From Pseudomonas mangiferae (GTDB taxonomy: Bacteria; Pseudomonadota; Gammaproteobacteria; Pseudomonadales; Pseudomonadaceae): 54,224 nucleotides of DNA. The translations under genes were made by a program, and so were the position numbers. Under the pieces are notes generated by a model. That model was not told where the DNA came from. It saw only the letters and a list, made by a program, of their open reading frames with translations, and made no database searches. Positions 7,596-16,250 of this stretch are shown here, piece after piece. The stretch is from contig NZ_VJOY01000020.1 in NCBI RefSeq assembly GCF_007109405.1, forward strand, positions 1 to 54,224. The letters are read 5' to 3'. Positions within the stretch are counted from its first letter, which is position 1. Every line of letters starts with the position of its first letter.

Positions 7596-8246
7596 TTGAG
7601 CTGTAGCGCTGGTTTAATTTTTGCTCTTTCTACGGTAGTTGCAAGTGCTGCGATGGCAAGGAAGCAGGGTTGTATATGGTCAGAAAAATTTCATTGTTTT
7701 TATGATTCTCATGAAGGGCCTGAGTTATCTGCTCAAGCTGCTTGTTCGCCGAATCACATATTTTACATTTCGAGTATTGAGCGGAAATTAATGCTGGTAA
7801 ATCATGCGAGCTCCACCGTATTGGCTACTTATGTGAATCCGGGGTTGATGGAAATTTCGTGGGCACCGAACTCCAATGCTTTTTCAATAAATGTCAGTGA
7901 TGGGGGTGGCGTAGGAAGCTGGGGTGTTGACTATTACACTGTTGACGGAAATGGTCTGCCTCAAAAGCACGATGTCACTATTCAAGTAAGTAAGGCTTCC
8001 GAGAAATTAGCCAAATGCGATGAGCAGGAAGAGCCCAATATCGCAATGTTGAGCTGGCTGAATAATGGACAGGGGGCCCTGATGGTGGCGGAGGTCCCGC
8101 CTCATTCTTCCTGTTCGAATATGGGGGCGCTACAAGGCTATAGGGTAAATTTGAGTGGAGGGGAAATTCTGGAAGTACTAAGTGAGAGCGAGCTTAGGCA
8201 GAAGTGGGGGAGGGTTTTAGGTGATAGGATAAAGCGGATACCATAA
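7596..8246 (+). CDS. exported protein with possible start-region frameshift
   Basis: A 216-residue frame that in the given sequence can start only at TTG 7596 or later. An ATG at 7561 encodes a basic leader 'MYFRFSLYSKFF' that stops at TGA 7597. Adding one T to the seven-T run at 7591-7597 would fuse it to 'LSCSAGLIFALSTVVASAAMA', giving a classical signal peptide cleaved near Ala-Met-Ala. The mature part holds 'LMEISWAPNSNAFSINVSDGGG' and 'IAMLSWLNNGQGALMV', reminiscent of TolB-like beta-propeller strands. It is either a recently frameshifted gene, a sequencing slip, or a phase-variable homopolymer. Function unknown. Confidence 0.6.
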   Translation: MSCSAGLIFALSTVVASAAMARKQGCIWSEKFHCFYDSHEGPELSAQAACSPNHIFYISSIERKLMLVNHASSTVLATYVNPGLMEISWAPNSNAFSINVSDGGGVGSWGVDYYTVDGNGLPQKHDVTIQVSKASEKLAKCDEQEEPNIAMLSWLNNGQGALMVAEVPPHSSCSNMGALQGYRVNLSGGEILEVLSESELRQKWGRVLGDRIKRIP

Positions 8247-8317
8247 AAAATTTTACTTCCTGCTAACTGATAAGCATCGCGTTCTTTATTGTTTTGTAAT
8301 TAAGAAAATTAAACTAT

Positions 8318-8776
8318 ATGAAAATTCTTAAAAAAATCTCATTGGTAACTCTGTTCGCTTTTCTCGTGGCTTGTGCGCGGATCGATCAGGAGATGACCAA
8401 GTCCGCCCAGCCCCACATGGATAGCCTGCACCAAGCCTATAATGCAAAGGATTTTTCCGGAATTTATAAGCGATCCGGTTCAGGCCTCAAGGCAGGCTGC
8501 ACTGAAAAAGAGTTCACCAACTTTCTCAAATTCGTGCATGCCACCATGGGTGAGGCGGGAGCTTCAACGGTAGTGGGCATGCAAAAAATGCTGAACACGC
8601 AGGGTGAGCGGCTCACGATTTACACCTTGAATACCCACTTTGCCCAAGGTGAGGCGCTGGAGATTCTCTACATGCGCAATGACGACGGAAAGCTTGCCTT
8701 GCACCGCTATGAAATCAGGTCCGATCGGATAATGAAGCGCTTGGCCGAAAAGCTGGCGGAAGACGACGACGCTTGA
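8318..8776 (+). CDS. small lipoprotein, candidate immunity protein (family A, copy 2)
   Basis: A 152-residue predicted lipoprotein ('LVTLFAFLVACARIDQ', lipidated Cys at about residue 19). The soluble domain shares with 4848-5297 a paired pattern of 'IYTLNTHFAQGEALEILYMRN' and 'LALHRYEIRSDRI'. An extra Cys sits at 'KAGCTEKEF'. Its GC content is higher than that of copy 1, so it may be an older or separately acquired member. It closes the island: the next gene is the core porin on the other strand. Confidence 0.75.
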   Translation: MKILKKISLVTLFAFLVACARIDQEMTKSAQPHMDSLHQAYNAKDFSGIYKRSGSGLKAGCTEKEFTNFLKFVHATMGEAGASTVVGMQKMLNTQGERLTIYTLNTHFAQGEALEILYMRNDDGKLALHRYEIRSDRIMKRLAEKLAEDDDA

Positions 8777-8804
8777 GGGCATGAACATTTAGGGAAATAA
8801 AAAA

Positions 8805-8822
8805 CGGGCGCCGTGGCGCCCG
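8805..8822 (-). terminator. rho-independent terminator of the OmpW gene
   Basis: A GC-rich perfect hairpin (CGGGCG / CGCCCG around a CCGTGG loop) is followed on the minus strand by a run of six T. It lies about 50 bases beyond the stop of the minus-strand porin gene and is the clear end of that transcript. Confidence 0.8.
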
Positions 8823-8874
8823 TGCCGGGTTTCCCCGGTGAAAGCTGCGCCGGCCGGAGCCGGCGCGGTTGGCA

Positions 8875-9546
8875 TCAGAACTTGTAGCCGATGCCGACCA
8901 TGTAGACCCACGGGTCCACGTCCACGTCGACCTTGACCTTGCCCACGCCATCCAGGTTCGTGGTGGCCTTGGTGTCGATGTCCATGTACCAGACAGCGGC
9001 GTTGAGGATCAGGTGGTCGGTCAGCATGTAGTCCATGCCGGCTTCCAGGGCCAGGCCCCAGGAGTCGTCCAGGTCCAGGTTGCTGAAGCCCTGCTGCTTG
9101 CGCTGGCCGGTCAGCTTCTCGTCGAAGAACACGGTGTAGTTCAGGCCCGCGCCGACGTACGGCTGGAAGGCGGAGTGCGGGTCCAGGGGGAAGTACTGCA
9201 GGTTCAGGGTCGGCGGCAGGTGCTTGATGTCGGCCAGCTTGCCGTCCAGTGCGCCCAGGCCTTTCACGCCCACTTCGTGCTTGAAGGGGGTGGCGGCGAT
9301 CAGCTCGATACCGAGGTTGTCGGTGAGCATGTAGGTGCCGGTCAGGCCGAGCTGGGTGTCGCTGTCCAGGGTGGCTTTGGTTCCGCCTACCTTCGAGCCG
9401 GCGATGGACAGCTTGGAGCTGTCTTCATGGGGATCGACCGTTGCGGCGCCGGCACGGATGATGACGTCGCCGGCCTGGTGCGCGTTGGCCAGCGGTGCGG
9501 CGATGGCCAGGGCGAGCAGGGAGGCGGTGAACAAAGACTTGCGCAT
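8875..9546 (-). CDS. oprG: OmpW/OprG family outer-membrane protein
   Basis: A 223-residue protein: signal peptide ending 'PLANA' before His-Gln-Ala-Gly-Asp, then an eight-stranded OmpW-type barrel ending in the outer-membrane C-terminal pattern 'YMVGIGYKF' with terminal Phe. Typical OmpW elements include 'GLTGTYMLTDNLGIEL' and 'LPPTLNLQYF'. I chose the ATG giving MRKSLF, not the one four codons upstream, because a GGAG lies eight bases before it. OmpW/OprG proteins allow diffusion of small hydrophobic molecules and are often induced by iron or low oxygen. Adjacency to the zinc operon matches, as I recall, PA4067. Confidence 0.9.
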   Translation of the reverse strand: MRKSLFTASLLALAIAAPLANAHQAGDVIIRAGAATVDPHEDSSKLSIAGSKVGGTKATLDSDTQLGLTGTYMLTDNLGIELIAATPFKHEVGVKGLGALDGKLADIKHLPPTLNLQYFPLDPHSAFQPYVGAGLNYTVFFDEKLTGQRKQQGFSNLDLDDSWGLALEAGMDYMLTDHLILNAAVWYMDIDTKATTNLDGVGKVKVDVDVDPWVYMVGIGYKF

Positions 9547-9691
9547 GATGGGCTCCATCAGGTTATGAGCATGTGTTGGCTGAGTTCAATGTTAGGCAGC
9601 GCGCTGCCCCCGGTCTTGATCCAGCTCAATGGATGGCCATATGACGGAGCGGGAGGACCCCGAAACGGGGAACGAATCGCGGTGCCGGCAC

Positions 9692-10222
9692 TCAGTCCGG
9701 CGTGTCGTACGGGTACAGCTTGCTGGCGCGCATCCGGTATCCTGCCTGGGCCAGTTCGCTGTGGGTCGCCTCGACGTGCAGCGTGCCTTCCACCCAGAAC
9801 GGCTGGTAGAGCGCATCGAGGCGGACGCCGTCCGCGTGCTCAATGTAGACGATCTGATTGGATGGCGGCGGCGGCACGTGGATGCAGGCGCCCAGGTAAG
9901 GAACGAAGAGGAAGGTGGTCACGTTACCGTCTTCGTTGACGTCCAGGGGTACCACGTAGCCAGGCAGCTTGATCCGCTGGCCGTCCAGGGCCTGGACCAC
10001 CGGCGCCGCCGGGGACTGCTGGAGCGCCGCCGGCCCGCTTTCCGCCGCGGCCAGGGCATCGGCCAGAGTCTGGGCATGCAGTGGCAGGGGCGGCGGCTCG
10101 GGCGGGGCGTCGGCGGGGATCAGCTCGGCCCAGTTCAACTCGCGCAGGGCATCGGCGCCGGCGGGCGCGGTTCCGGTGACCAGCAGCAGAGCCAGCAGGC
10201 CGGTGAGCAAGGCGCGCGTCAT
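9692..10222 (-). CDS. DUF3299 periplasmic protein of the zinc operon
   Basis: A 176-residue exported protein: signal peptide 'LLTGLLALLLVTGTAPAGA', then the DUF3299 domain with 'LPGYVVPLDV', 'TTFLFVPYLGACIHVPPPP' and 'GTLHVEATHSELAQAGYRM'. The Cys-Ile-His cluster is a plausible metal site. The ATG overlaps the FtsX stop by four bases (ATGA), so it is the last gene of the leftward operon. It is probably the periplasmic partner of the ABC-type system; homologues accompany Zur-regulated zinc import in P. aeruginosa (PA4066, from memory). Substrate and direction of transport are not shown by the sequence. Confidence 0.85.
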   Translation of the reverse strand: MTRALLTGLLALLLVTGTAPAGADALRELNWAELIPADAPPEPPPLPLHAQTLADALAAAESGPAALQQSPAAPVVQALDGQRIKLPGYVVPLDVNEDGNVTTFLFVPYLGACIHVPPPPSNQIVYIEHADGVRLDALYQPFWVEGTLHVEATHSELAQAGYRMRASKLYPYDTPD

Positions 10223-11481
10223 AGCCGGATCGACAGGCCGTCGGCCAGGGAGTGGCGATAGGCGCGCCAGGCCGGGATGGCCCCCATCAGCAGCGCCGCC
10301 AGCAGGATCGCTCCCAGCAGCGCCCACTCGTAGGCGCTGGGCGCCTCCAGGGGCAGGTAGAGGCCGAAGCGGCTCTGCACGTAGCCCTGGCCTGCGAGTA
10401 TCCCCAGGTAAAGCAGCGCCAGTCCGGCCGCCACGCCCGCCAGGGCCAGGGCGAAGGCTTCCAGCACCAGCAGGCCGGCGATGTGCCAGGGGCGTGCGCC
10501 CACGGAACGCAGGATCGCCATTTCCCGACGCCGCTCGTTGAGGCTGGTGAGGATCGCGGTGAGCATGCCGATCAGCCCGGTCAGCACCACGAACAGCGAG
10601 ACCACGAACAGCGCCTGTTCCGCGGTGCCCATCAGGCTCCACAGTTCCTGCAACGCCACGCCGGGCAGGATCGCCAGCAGCGGTTCGCCCCGGTACTCGT
10701 TGATCTGCCGCTGCACCGCGAAGGTGGCCACCTTGTTGTCCAGGCCCAGCAGCATGGCGGTGATGGCCGTGGGCTGCAGGTCCAGGGTGCGCGCCTGTTC
10801 CGCACTGACCCGGCCGGCGCCCCGGGCCGGCATGCCGTTGCGCCAGTCCACGTGCAGGGCTTCCATGCCCGCCAGGGAAATGTGCAGGGTACGGTCCACC
10901 GGCGTGCCGGTGCGGGCGAGGATGCCGCTGACCACGAAGGGCTTGTCATCGTGCTGCACCAGGCTGACGGTGCTGACGCCATGAGACAGGACGATGCGGT
11001 CGCCCAGGCGGTAGTGCAGCGCCTCGGCCACCTCGGCCCCCAGCACCACGTCGAACAGGTCGTCGAAGGGCTTGCCCTCGGCCAGGCGCAAGGGCTGGCC
11101 ACGGCCGTAGTGGTAGTGCTCGAAATAGCGGGCGTCGGTGCCCATCACCCGGTAGCCACGGTGGGAGTCCCCCAGGGAAATGGGGATCGCCCACTTCACC
11201 CGCGGGTGATGGGCGAAGGCCTCGAAACTGTCCCAGCGGATGTTGTTGGTGGCGTTGCCGATGCGGAACACCGAGTACAGCAGCAGGTTCACCGCGCCGG
11301 AACGGGCGCCCACCACCAGGTCGGTGCCGCTGATGGTGCTGGCGAAGCTGGCGCGGGCCTCGCTGCGCACCCGTTCCACCGCCAGCAGCAGGCAGGCCGA
11401 CAGGGCGATGGCAAAAACCGTGAGCAATGCGGTGAAACGGCGGTTGTTGAGGCTGGCGAGGGCGAGGCGCAGCAGGTGCAT
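10219..11481 (-). CDS. FtsX-like ABC permease of the zinc operon
   Basis: A 420-residue MacB/FtsX-type permease: one N-terminal membrane segment (about residues 15-34), a large periplasmic domain, then three C-terminal membrane segments around the conserved 'SLNERRREMAILRSVGARP' coupling-helix region (about residue 300). The ATG at 11481 is one base after the ATPase stop. An upstream in-frame ATG would overlap the ATPase gene deeply and is rejected. Together with 11483-12187 it makes a two-component mechanotransmission-type ABC system, here within a zinc-starvation operon. Confidence 0.9.
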   Translation of the reverse strand: MHLLRLALASLNNRRFTALLTVFAIALSACLLLAVERVRSEARASFASTISGTDLVVGARSGAVNLLLYSVFRIGNATNNIRWDSFEAFAHHPRVKWAIPISLGDSHRGYRVMGTDARYFEHYHYGRGQPLRLAEGKPFDDLFDVVLGAEVAEALHYRLGDRIVLSHGVSTVSLVQHDDKPFVVSGILARTGTPVDRTLHISLAGMEALHVDWRNGMPARGAGRVSAEQARTLDLQPTAITAMLLGLDNKVATFAVQRQINEYRGEPLLAILPGVALQELWSLMGTAEQALFVVSLFVVLTGLIGMLTAILTSLNERRREMAILRSVGARPWHIAGLLVLEAFALALAGVAAGLALLYLGILAGQGYVQSRFGLYLPLEAPSAYEWALLGAILLAALLMGAIPAWRAYRHSLADGLSIRL

Positions 11482-11482
11482 G

Positions 11483-12187
11483 TCAGGTCTCCGCCGGCTG
11501 GCTGGCGCGATTGAGCGCATTGAGGGACAGATCGCGGTCGAACAGGCCGGCCAGGCTACGGTCGTGGCTGACGAACAGCAGGCTGGAGCCGGCGGCCCGG
11601 CATTCGGCGAACAGCAGGTCGAGGAAACTTTCCCGGGCATCGGCGTCCAGGGCCGAGGTGGGTTCGTCGGCGATCACCAGTTCGGGTTGGCCGATCAGCG
11701 CCCGGGCGGCGGCCACCCGCTGCTGCTGGCCGATGGACAATGTGCCGGCGCGGCGCTCGTGCAGTCCCTCGGGCAGGCCCAGGTGGCCCAGCAGGGCGGC
11801 GGTCGCCGTCGCCACGCTGCCGTGGCGCTGGCGTGCCCGGTCGCGACGCAGCCGGGAGAAATGGCAGGGCAGCGCCACGTTCTCCCGCACCGAGAGAAAC
11901 GGCAGCAGGTTGAACTGCTGGAAGATGTAGCCGGTATGGTCGACCCGGAAGCGGTCCCGTGCCGCCGCGGACAGCGCGGCGAGATCCTGACCCAGCAGGG
12001 CGACTCGCCCGCGCCCGGCCTTCTGCACGCCGCCCAGCAGGCCGAGCAGGGTGGTCTTGCCACTGCCGCTGGGGCCGCGCAGGAACAGGGTTTCGCCCGG
12101 CGCCAGGGTGAAGTGGCGGATGTCCAGCAACTCCGGCTGGCCGGGCCAGGCGAAGCCGAGGTCGGTGAGTTCGAGCAAGGGCGTCAT
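11483..12187 (-). CDS. ABC transporter ATP-binding protein (LolD/MacB type)
   Basis: A 234-residue ATPase with Walker A 'GPSGSGKTT' (about residues 38-46), Q-loop 'FQQFNLLPFLSV', signature variant 'LSIGQQQRVAAARAL' (SIGQQ in place of the common SGGQQ), Walker B 'LVIADEPTSALD' and switch His 'FVSHD'. It partners the FtsX permease one base downstream. The altered second residue of the signature is seen in several LolD-like ATPases, so I do not read it as inactivating. Operon: DUF2796 protein, this ATPase, FtsX, DUF3299. Confidence 0.92.
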   Translation of the reverse strand: MTPLLELTDLGFAWPGQPELLDIRHFTLAPGETLFLRGPSGSGKTTLLGLLGGVQKAGRGRVALLGQDLAALSAAARDRFRVDHTGYIFQQFNLLPFLSVRENVALPCHFSRLRRDRARQRHGSVATATAALLGHLGLPEGLHERRAGTLSIGQQQRVAAARALIGQPELVIADEPTSALDADARESFLDLLFAECRAAGSSLLFVSHDRSLAGLFDRDLSLNALNRASQPAET

Positions 12188-12236
12188 GGAAGGTCCCCGG
12201 GGGCGCCAAGGGCGCGGCGAGCCGCCGCGCGGTGGG

Positions 12237-12818
<582 letters not shown>

Positions 12819-12847
12819 GACGACTCCGGACAGCTGGGAATAATTTG

Positions 12848-12860
12848 GTTACGTTATAAC
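12848..12860 (-). promoter_or_regulatory. Zur-box-like operator
   Basis: The sequence GTTACGTTATAAC, an imperfect 13-bp dyad (GTTA...TAAC), fits the pseudomonad Zur pattern of GTTATAnnATAAC type. It stands alone in AT-rich sequence 30 bases upstream of the DUF2796 start codon and about 80 bases from the divergent gene at 12941. It probably represses the zinc operon when zinc is sufficient. Confidence 0.7.
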
Positions 12861-12940
12861 AAATTTTACCCGCTGAACAGGGTGCTTGGCGCGATAACGG
12901 AGGCCATGGGAGCATGCCGGCTTGAACGAAGGAGTGACCC

Positions 12941-13294
12941 ATGCGGATTCGCGGCATGATCGGCGACTGGCCGGTCGACCTGACCCTCGAACTGGACGCC
13001 TCGGAGTGGGCCGCGCTGGCGGGGACGACATCGGCACCCGCCACGGTGGACGCCGCGCCTCTAGTCGCACCGAGTCCGCCACTTGCCGAACCGCCGGCGG
13101 ATGGGCTCTGGCTGTCGGCACTGGACCTGGTGCGCCAGGCCGGTCATCTGGATGGCCCGCGCCTGCTGGCCGACCTGGAGTCCCTGGCGGGTGGCGCGGC
13201 AGCGGGCAAGCGGTTGCTGGTCCGGCTGCGCCACTGTCCGCAGATCGCGGTGGAGAGCGGGTCGGACGCGCCCGTTTACCGCTGGGTCGGCTGA
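12941..13294 (+). CDS. small conserved hypothetical protein
   Basis: A 117-residue soluble protein with a strong AAGGAG ten bases before its ATG. The N-terminal 'MIGDWPVDLTLELDASEW' block is followed by an Ala/Pro-rich linker (about residues 30-53) and a Leu/Arg-rich C-terminal half. No motif of known function. It is divergent from the zinc operon, sharing the promoter region that contains the Zur-like site, so co-control by zinc is possible but unproven. The position corresponds to PA4062 by recalled synteny. Confidence 0.7.
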   Translation: MRIRGMIGDWPVDLTLELDASEWAALAGTTSAPATVDAAPLVAPSPPLAEPPADGLWLSALDLVRQAGHLDGPRLLADLESLAGGAAAGKRLLVRLRHCPQIAVESGSDAPVYRWVG

Positions 13295-13395
13295 CGATCA
13301 CCTGGCGGGAGGCCCCGCCAGGGCAAGGCTTAGGCGAAGAACGCGCGCTGCGTCGCCCGGTCGGGGCGACACGCTCAGAATGAGAAGGGAAGGGC

Positions 13396-13415
13396 GGGGC
13401 GGTACAGTCCGCCCC
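13396..13415 (-). terminator. hairpin at the end of ybbN
   Basis: Perfect seven-base-pair stem GGGGCGG / CCGCCCC with a six-base loop, ten bases beyond the ybbN stop. Only a weak pyrimidine run (CCTTCCCTTCT) follows on the minus strand, so termination efficiency is uncertain. Confidence 0.45.
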
Positions 13416-13424
13416 GGGAGGCAC

Positions 13425-14297
13425 TCAGTACAGCGCCTGGTAAAGACGGCGGCGATAGGTCGCCACCAGCGGGTGGGCGCTGCCCAGCAGGTCGAAGACC
13501 TGCAGCAGCGTCTTGTGGGGCAGACCGTCGGCATAGCTGCGGTTGCGCACGAAGAGCTTGAGCAGAGCGTCCAGCGCCGGCTCGTACTGCTGGCGGGCCA
13601 ACTGCTGGATGGCCAGTTGGTAGACGGCTTCGTCGTCCTCCGGTTGCTGAGCCAGGCGGCTCTTCAGGGTGGCGACTTCCGGCAGGTCGCCGGCCTGGCG
13701 CAGGAAGGTGAGCTGCGCCCGGGCCCCGGCCAGGGCCTGCTTGTGCTCGTCCCCCTGCACGGCATCGAGGACGGTCTCCGCCTCGCCCAGTTCGCCCCGC
13801 TCGGCCAGGCAGCGGGCATAGAGGATCAGCGCGGCGGCATTCTGGTTGTCCTCCACCAGCACCTGCTTCGCCAGGGCCTCGGCCTCGCCGATGCGGCCCT
13901 CGGCGAACAGCGCCTGGGCGCTCTCCAGCAGGTCCGCTTCCGGTTCCGGCGGCAGTTGCACGTGGGGTTGCAGCATGGCGCGGATGGCCGATTCCGGCTG
14001 CGCACCGGCGAAGCCGTCCACCGGCTGACCGTCCTTGAACAGCACCACGGTGGGCAGGCTGCGCACGCCGAAGCGCATGACGATGTCCTGCTCCACGTCG
14101 CAGTTGACCTTGGCCAGCAGCAGCTCGCCCTGGTAGCTCTCGGCAATCTGCGCCAGCAGCGGCATCAGCGCCTTGCACGGGGCGCACCACTCGGCCCAGA
14201 AATCCACCAGCACCGGCTTGTGGAAGGAATTCTCGATCACCAGTTGATCGAAGCCGGCGGCGCCGGACACGTCGAAGATGTAGGGGGTGGCGCTCAT
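13425..14297 (-). CDS. ybbN: thioredoxin-like co-chaperone YbbN (CnoX)
   Basis: A 290-residue protein with an N-terminal thioredoxin fold (active site 'WAEWCAPCK', Cys at about residues 38 and 41; cis-Pro region 'RSLPTVVLF'). A C-terminal TPR region follows ('ALFAEGRIGEAEALAKQVL' onward) and ends 'LLGSAHPLVATYRRRLY'. This architecture is YbbN/CnoX, a holdase that protects cytosolic proteins from hypochlorous-acid-type stress and hands them to GroEL or DnaK. Unlike E. coli YbbN (SxxC), the full CxxC is present, so thiol reductase activity is possible. Monocistronic, leftward. Confidence 0.93.
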   Translation of the reverse strand: MSATPYIFDVSGAAGFDQLVIENSFHKPVLVDFWAEWCAPCKALMPLLAQIAESYQGELLLAKVNCDVEQDIVMRFGVRSLPTVVLFKDGQPVDGFAGAQPESAIRAMLQPHVQLPPEPEADLLESAQALFAEGRIGEAEALAKQVLVEDNQNAAALILYARCLAERGELGEAETVLDAVQGDEHKQALAGARAQLTFLRQAGDLPEVATLKSRLAQQPEDDEAVYQLAIQQLARQQYEPALDALLKLFVRNRSYADGLPHKTLLQVFDLLGSAHPLVATYRRRLYQALY

Positions 14298-14486
14298 GGC
14301 TCGCGTCTCGCAGGCGAAAAGTTGCCACTATAGATGCGGGCGCGCGGGGCTGTCTTCAAGCCCGCCGTGCGGTACGGGGCTGCCGGGAAATGCGGGAGAA
14401 CGGGCGGCGGAATCAGGCGGATGCCGGCGCGTCAGCGTCGTCTCCGGGATTCCGGCCATCCGGCCCGCCGTCCGGCAGGCGCACCT

Positions 14487-15149
14487 TCACACCCCATCGC
14501 GGCGTGCGTGGTACAGGCTGACGTGGCGGAATTCCGCGGGTTCGGCCAGGTCCGGCCAGGTGCAGGCCTCGAGGCGCGCCAGGCGGCGGTACAGTGGATG
14601 GGCGAAGTCCCGGACCCGGGAGTCCGCCACCAGGGCTTCCCGGCCGCGCTCCAGGAAGGCGTCCAGCAGCGGCAGGTTGGCCCGGTCGTAGAGCACGTCG
14701 GCCACCAGGATCAGGTCGAAGCGGTCGGCCTCGGCGAAGAAGTCCTCGGAGTAGCCGAGGGTGACCCCGTTCAGTGCGGCGTTGGCGCGGCTGGCCAGCA
14801 GCGCCAGCGGGTCCAGGTCGCACGCCACCACCTCGGCGGCGCCGGCCCTGGCCGCGGCGATGCCGGCGACCCCCGAACCGCTGCCGAAATCCAGCACGCG
14901 CCGGCCGCGCACCCAGTCGGGGCGCTCCGCCAGCCAGCGGGCCAGTACCAGGCCACTGGCCCAGCAGAAGCACCAGTAGGGGGGCGCCTCCAGCAGGCGG
15001 CGGGTTTCCTCCGGGTCGAAGGCGCGATCCATGTTGGCGGCGTCGATCAGCCACAGGGACAGGTCGGTACCGGGCAGCGGCTGGGCCAGCAGGCGCGCTT
15101 CCCCGAGCAGATCGCCCAGGGCGTCCTGCAGGGCCGCCGGCGGGGTCAC
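14487..15149 (-). CDS. class I SAM-dependent methyltransferase
   Basis: A 220-residue methyltransferase with SAM-binding motif I '[16 protein letters not shown]' (about residues 85-100), acidic motif II '[11 protein letters not shown]' and motif IV-like '[11 protein letters not shown]'. The '[11 protein letters not shown]' lead and the motif spacing resemble the lysine methyltransferase-16/ETFB-KMT group (Nnt1-like), so a protein lysine substrate is plausible but not shown. The start overlaps the stop of the upstream YbaY gene by four bases. No distinct feature is seen in the 188 bases between it and ybbN. Confidence 0.85.
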   Translation of the reverse strand: MTPPAALQDALGDLLGEARLLAQPLPGTDLSLWLIDAANMDRAFDPEETRRLLEAPPYWCFCWASGLVLARWLAERPDWVRGRRVLDFGSGSGVAGIAAARAGAAEVVACDLDPLALLASRANAALNGVTLGYSEDFFAEADRFDLILVADVLYDRANLPLLDAFLERGREALVADSRVRDFAHPLYRRLARLEACTWPDLAEPAEFRHVSLYHARRDGV

Positions 15150-15601
15150 GGGGCCGGCACCATCTGCAGGGCGCCGAGGGTCTGGGTCTGGGGCGCGGTA
15201 ATGCGCTGGGCCGGCAGGTGCTGGGTCAACTGGCCGGACTGGCTGACCCGGCCGCGCAGCTCCACCCGGGCCTCCGGGGGGAACACCTCGGGATTGAAAC
15301 GCAGGCGGAACGGCAGGTCGGCGCCGGTGCCCTGCAGCTTGAGGCTACCCAGCAGGCGCTGCGGGCGGTCGCGCTCGTCGATGACCAGCAGCGCCAGTTC
15401 CACCTCGCCGCCCGCGGGTACGTTCTTCAGGCTGCCGACGAGTTCCCGCAGGTTGGCCGGCAACGGTTCCTCCAGCGGGGCCACCGGTTTGCGGGCGACG
15501 GGCTTCGGCGCCGGGGCGGGTTTGGCAGGGGTGGGCGACTCGCTGACGCAGGCGACCAGCAGGACGAGCACCGCGGACGGGATGAGCAGGCGCAGCAGCA
15601 T
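15146..15601 (-). CDS. YbaY-family lipoprotein
   Basis: A 151-residue lipoprotein: signal '[14 protein letters not shown]' with lipidated Cys at residue 18, a Pro/Ala/Lys-rich linker, then a YbaY-type beta domain ('[16 protein letters not shown]', '[24 protein letters not shown]'). The family is sometimes called glycoprotein/polysaccharide-related; its function is unknown. Coupled to the methyltransferase gene by an ATGA overlap. It runs divergently from nrdR across about 185 bases. Confidence 0.8.
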   Translation of the reverse strand: MLLRLLIPSAVLVLLVACVSESPTPAKPAPAPKPVARKPVAPLEEPLPANLRELVGSLKNVPAGGEVELALLVIDERDRPQRLLGSLKLQGTGADLPFRLRFNPEVFPPEARVELRGRVSQSGQLTQHLPAQRITAPQTQTLGALQMVPAP

Positions 15602-15785
15602 GGCAGGGCTTACCGATGGCGAAGGAAAGGCGGATTTTCCTGCGTGCGCCGGGATAACGCAAAGGGTGTGCGGGGTGGGCGCCGAACGGCAGCGACGCGG
15701 GGCGCGGCAGCGGAGGCGGGCGGCTTGTCTCGTCGGTCGGATGCGCTACCATGGCCGCCTCCTTTCCCGTTGCCCCTTTCTCCCC

Positions 15786-16250
15786 ATGCATTGTCCTTTC
15801 TGCGGCGCCCACGACACCAAGGTCATCGATTCGCGCCTGGTCGCCGAGGGCGAGCAGGTCCGCCGGCGGCGCGAATGCCTCGCCTGCGAGGAACGCTTCA
15901 CCACCTTCGAGACCGCCGAGCTGGTCATGCCGCGGCTGATCAAGCAGGACGGCAGCCGCCAGCCCTTCGACGAGGACAAGCTGCGCGCCGGCATGCAGCG
16001 GGCGCTGGAAAAGCGGCCGGTGAGCGTCGAGCGCCTGGAGGAGGCCATCGCCCACATCAAGCACCGCCTGCGCGCCACCGGCGAGCGCGAGATCAAGTCG
16101 CGGGTGCTGGGCGAGCTGGTGATGGCCGAGCTGCAGAAGCTCGACGAGGTGGCCTACATCCGCTTCGCCTCGGTGTACCGGCGCTTCCAGGACCTCAACG
16201 AATTCCGCGAGGAGATCGAGCGCCTGGCCCGGGAGCCGGCCAAGGAATGA
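15786..16250 (+). CDS. nrdR: transcriptional repressor NrdR
   Basis: A 154-residue NrdR: N-terminal zinc ribbon '[17 protein letters not shown]' with the second Cys pair '[11 protein letters not shown]', then the ATP-cone domain ('[21 protein letters not shown]', '[14 protein letters not shown]'). NrdR senses ATP/dATP and represses ribonucleotide reductase genes. The start at 15786 gives the standard length; in-frame upstream extension lacks family character. It overlaps ribD by four bases (ATGA), the common nrdR-ribD arrangement. Confidence 0.97.
   Translation: MHCPFCGAHDTKVIDSRLVAEGEQVRRRRECLACEERFTTFETAELVMPRLIKQDGSRQPFDEDKLRAGMQRALEKRPVSVERLEEAIAHIKHRLRATGEREIKSRVLGELVMAELQKLDEVAYIRFASVYRRFQDLNEFREEIERLAREPAKE

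Noticed and set aside
9629-10261. Plus-strand frames opposite the zinc operon and ybbN (9629-10261, 10252-11514, 11240-12268, 13083-14333)
   Set aside because: Shadows of the minus-strand genes; no ribosome site and no recognisable domain.
14334-16250. Long plus-strand frame fused to nrdR from 14334
   Set aside because: Only the part from 15786 matches NrdR. The upstream part is antisense to the methyltransferase and YbaY genes.
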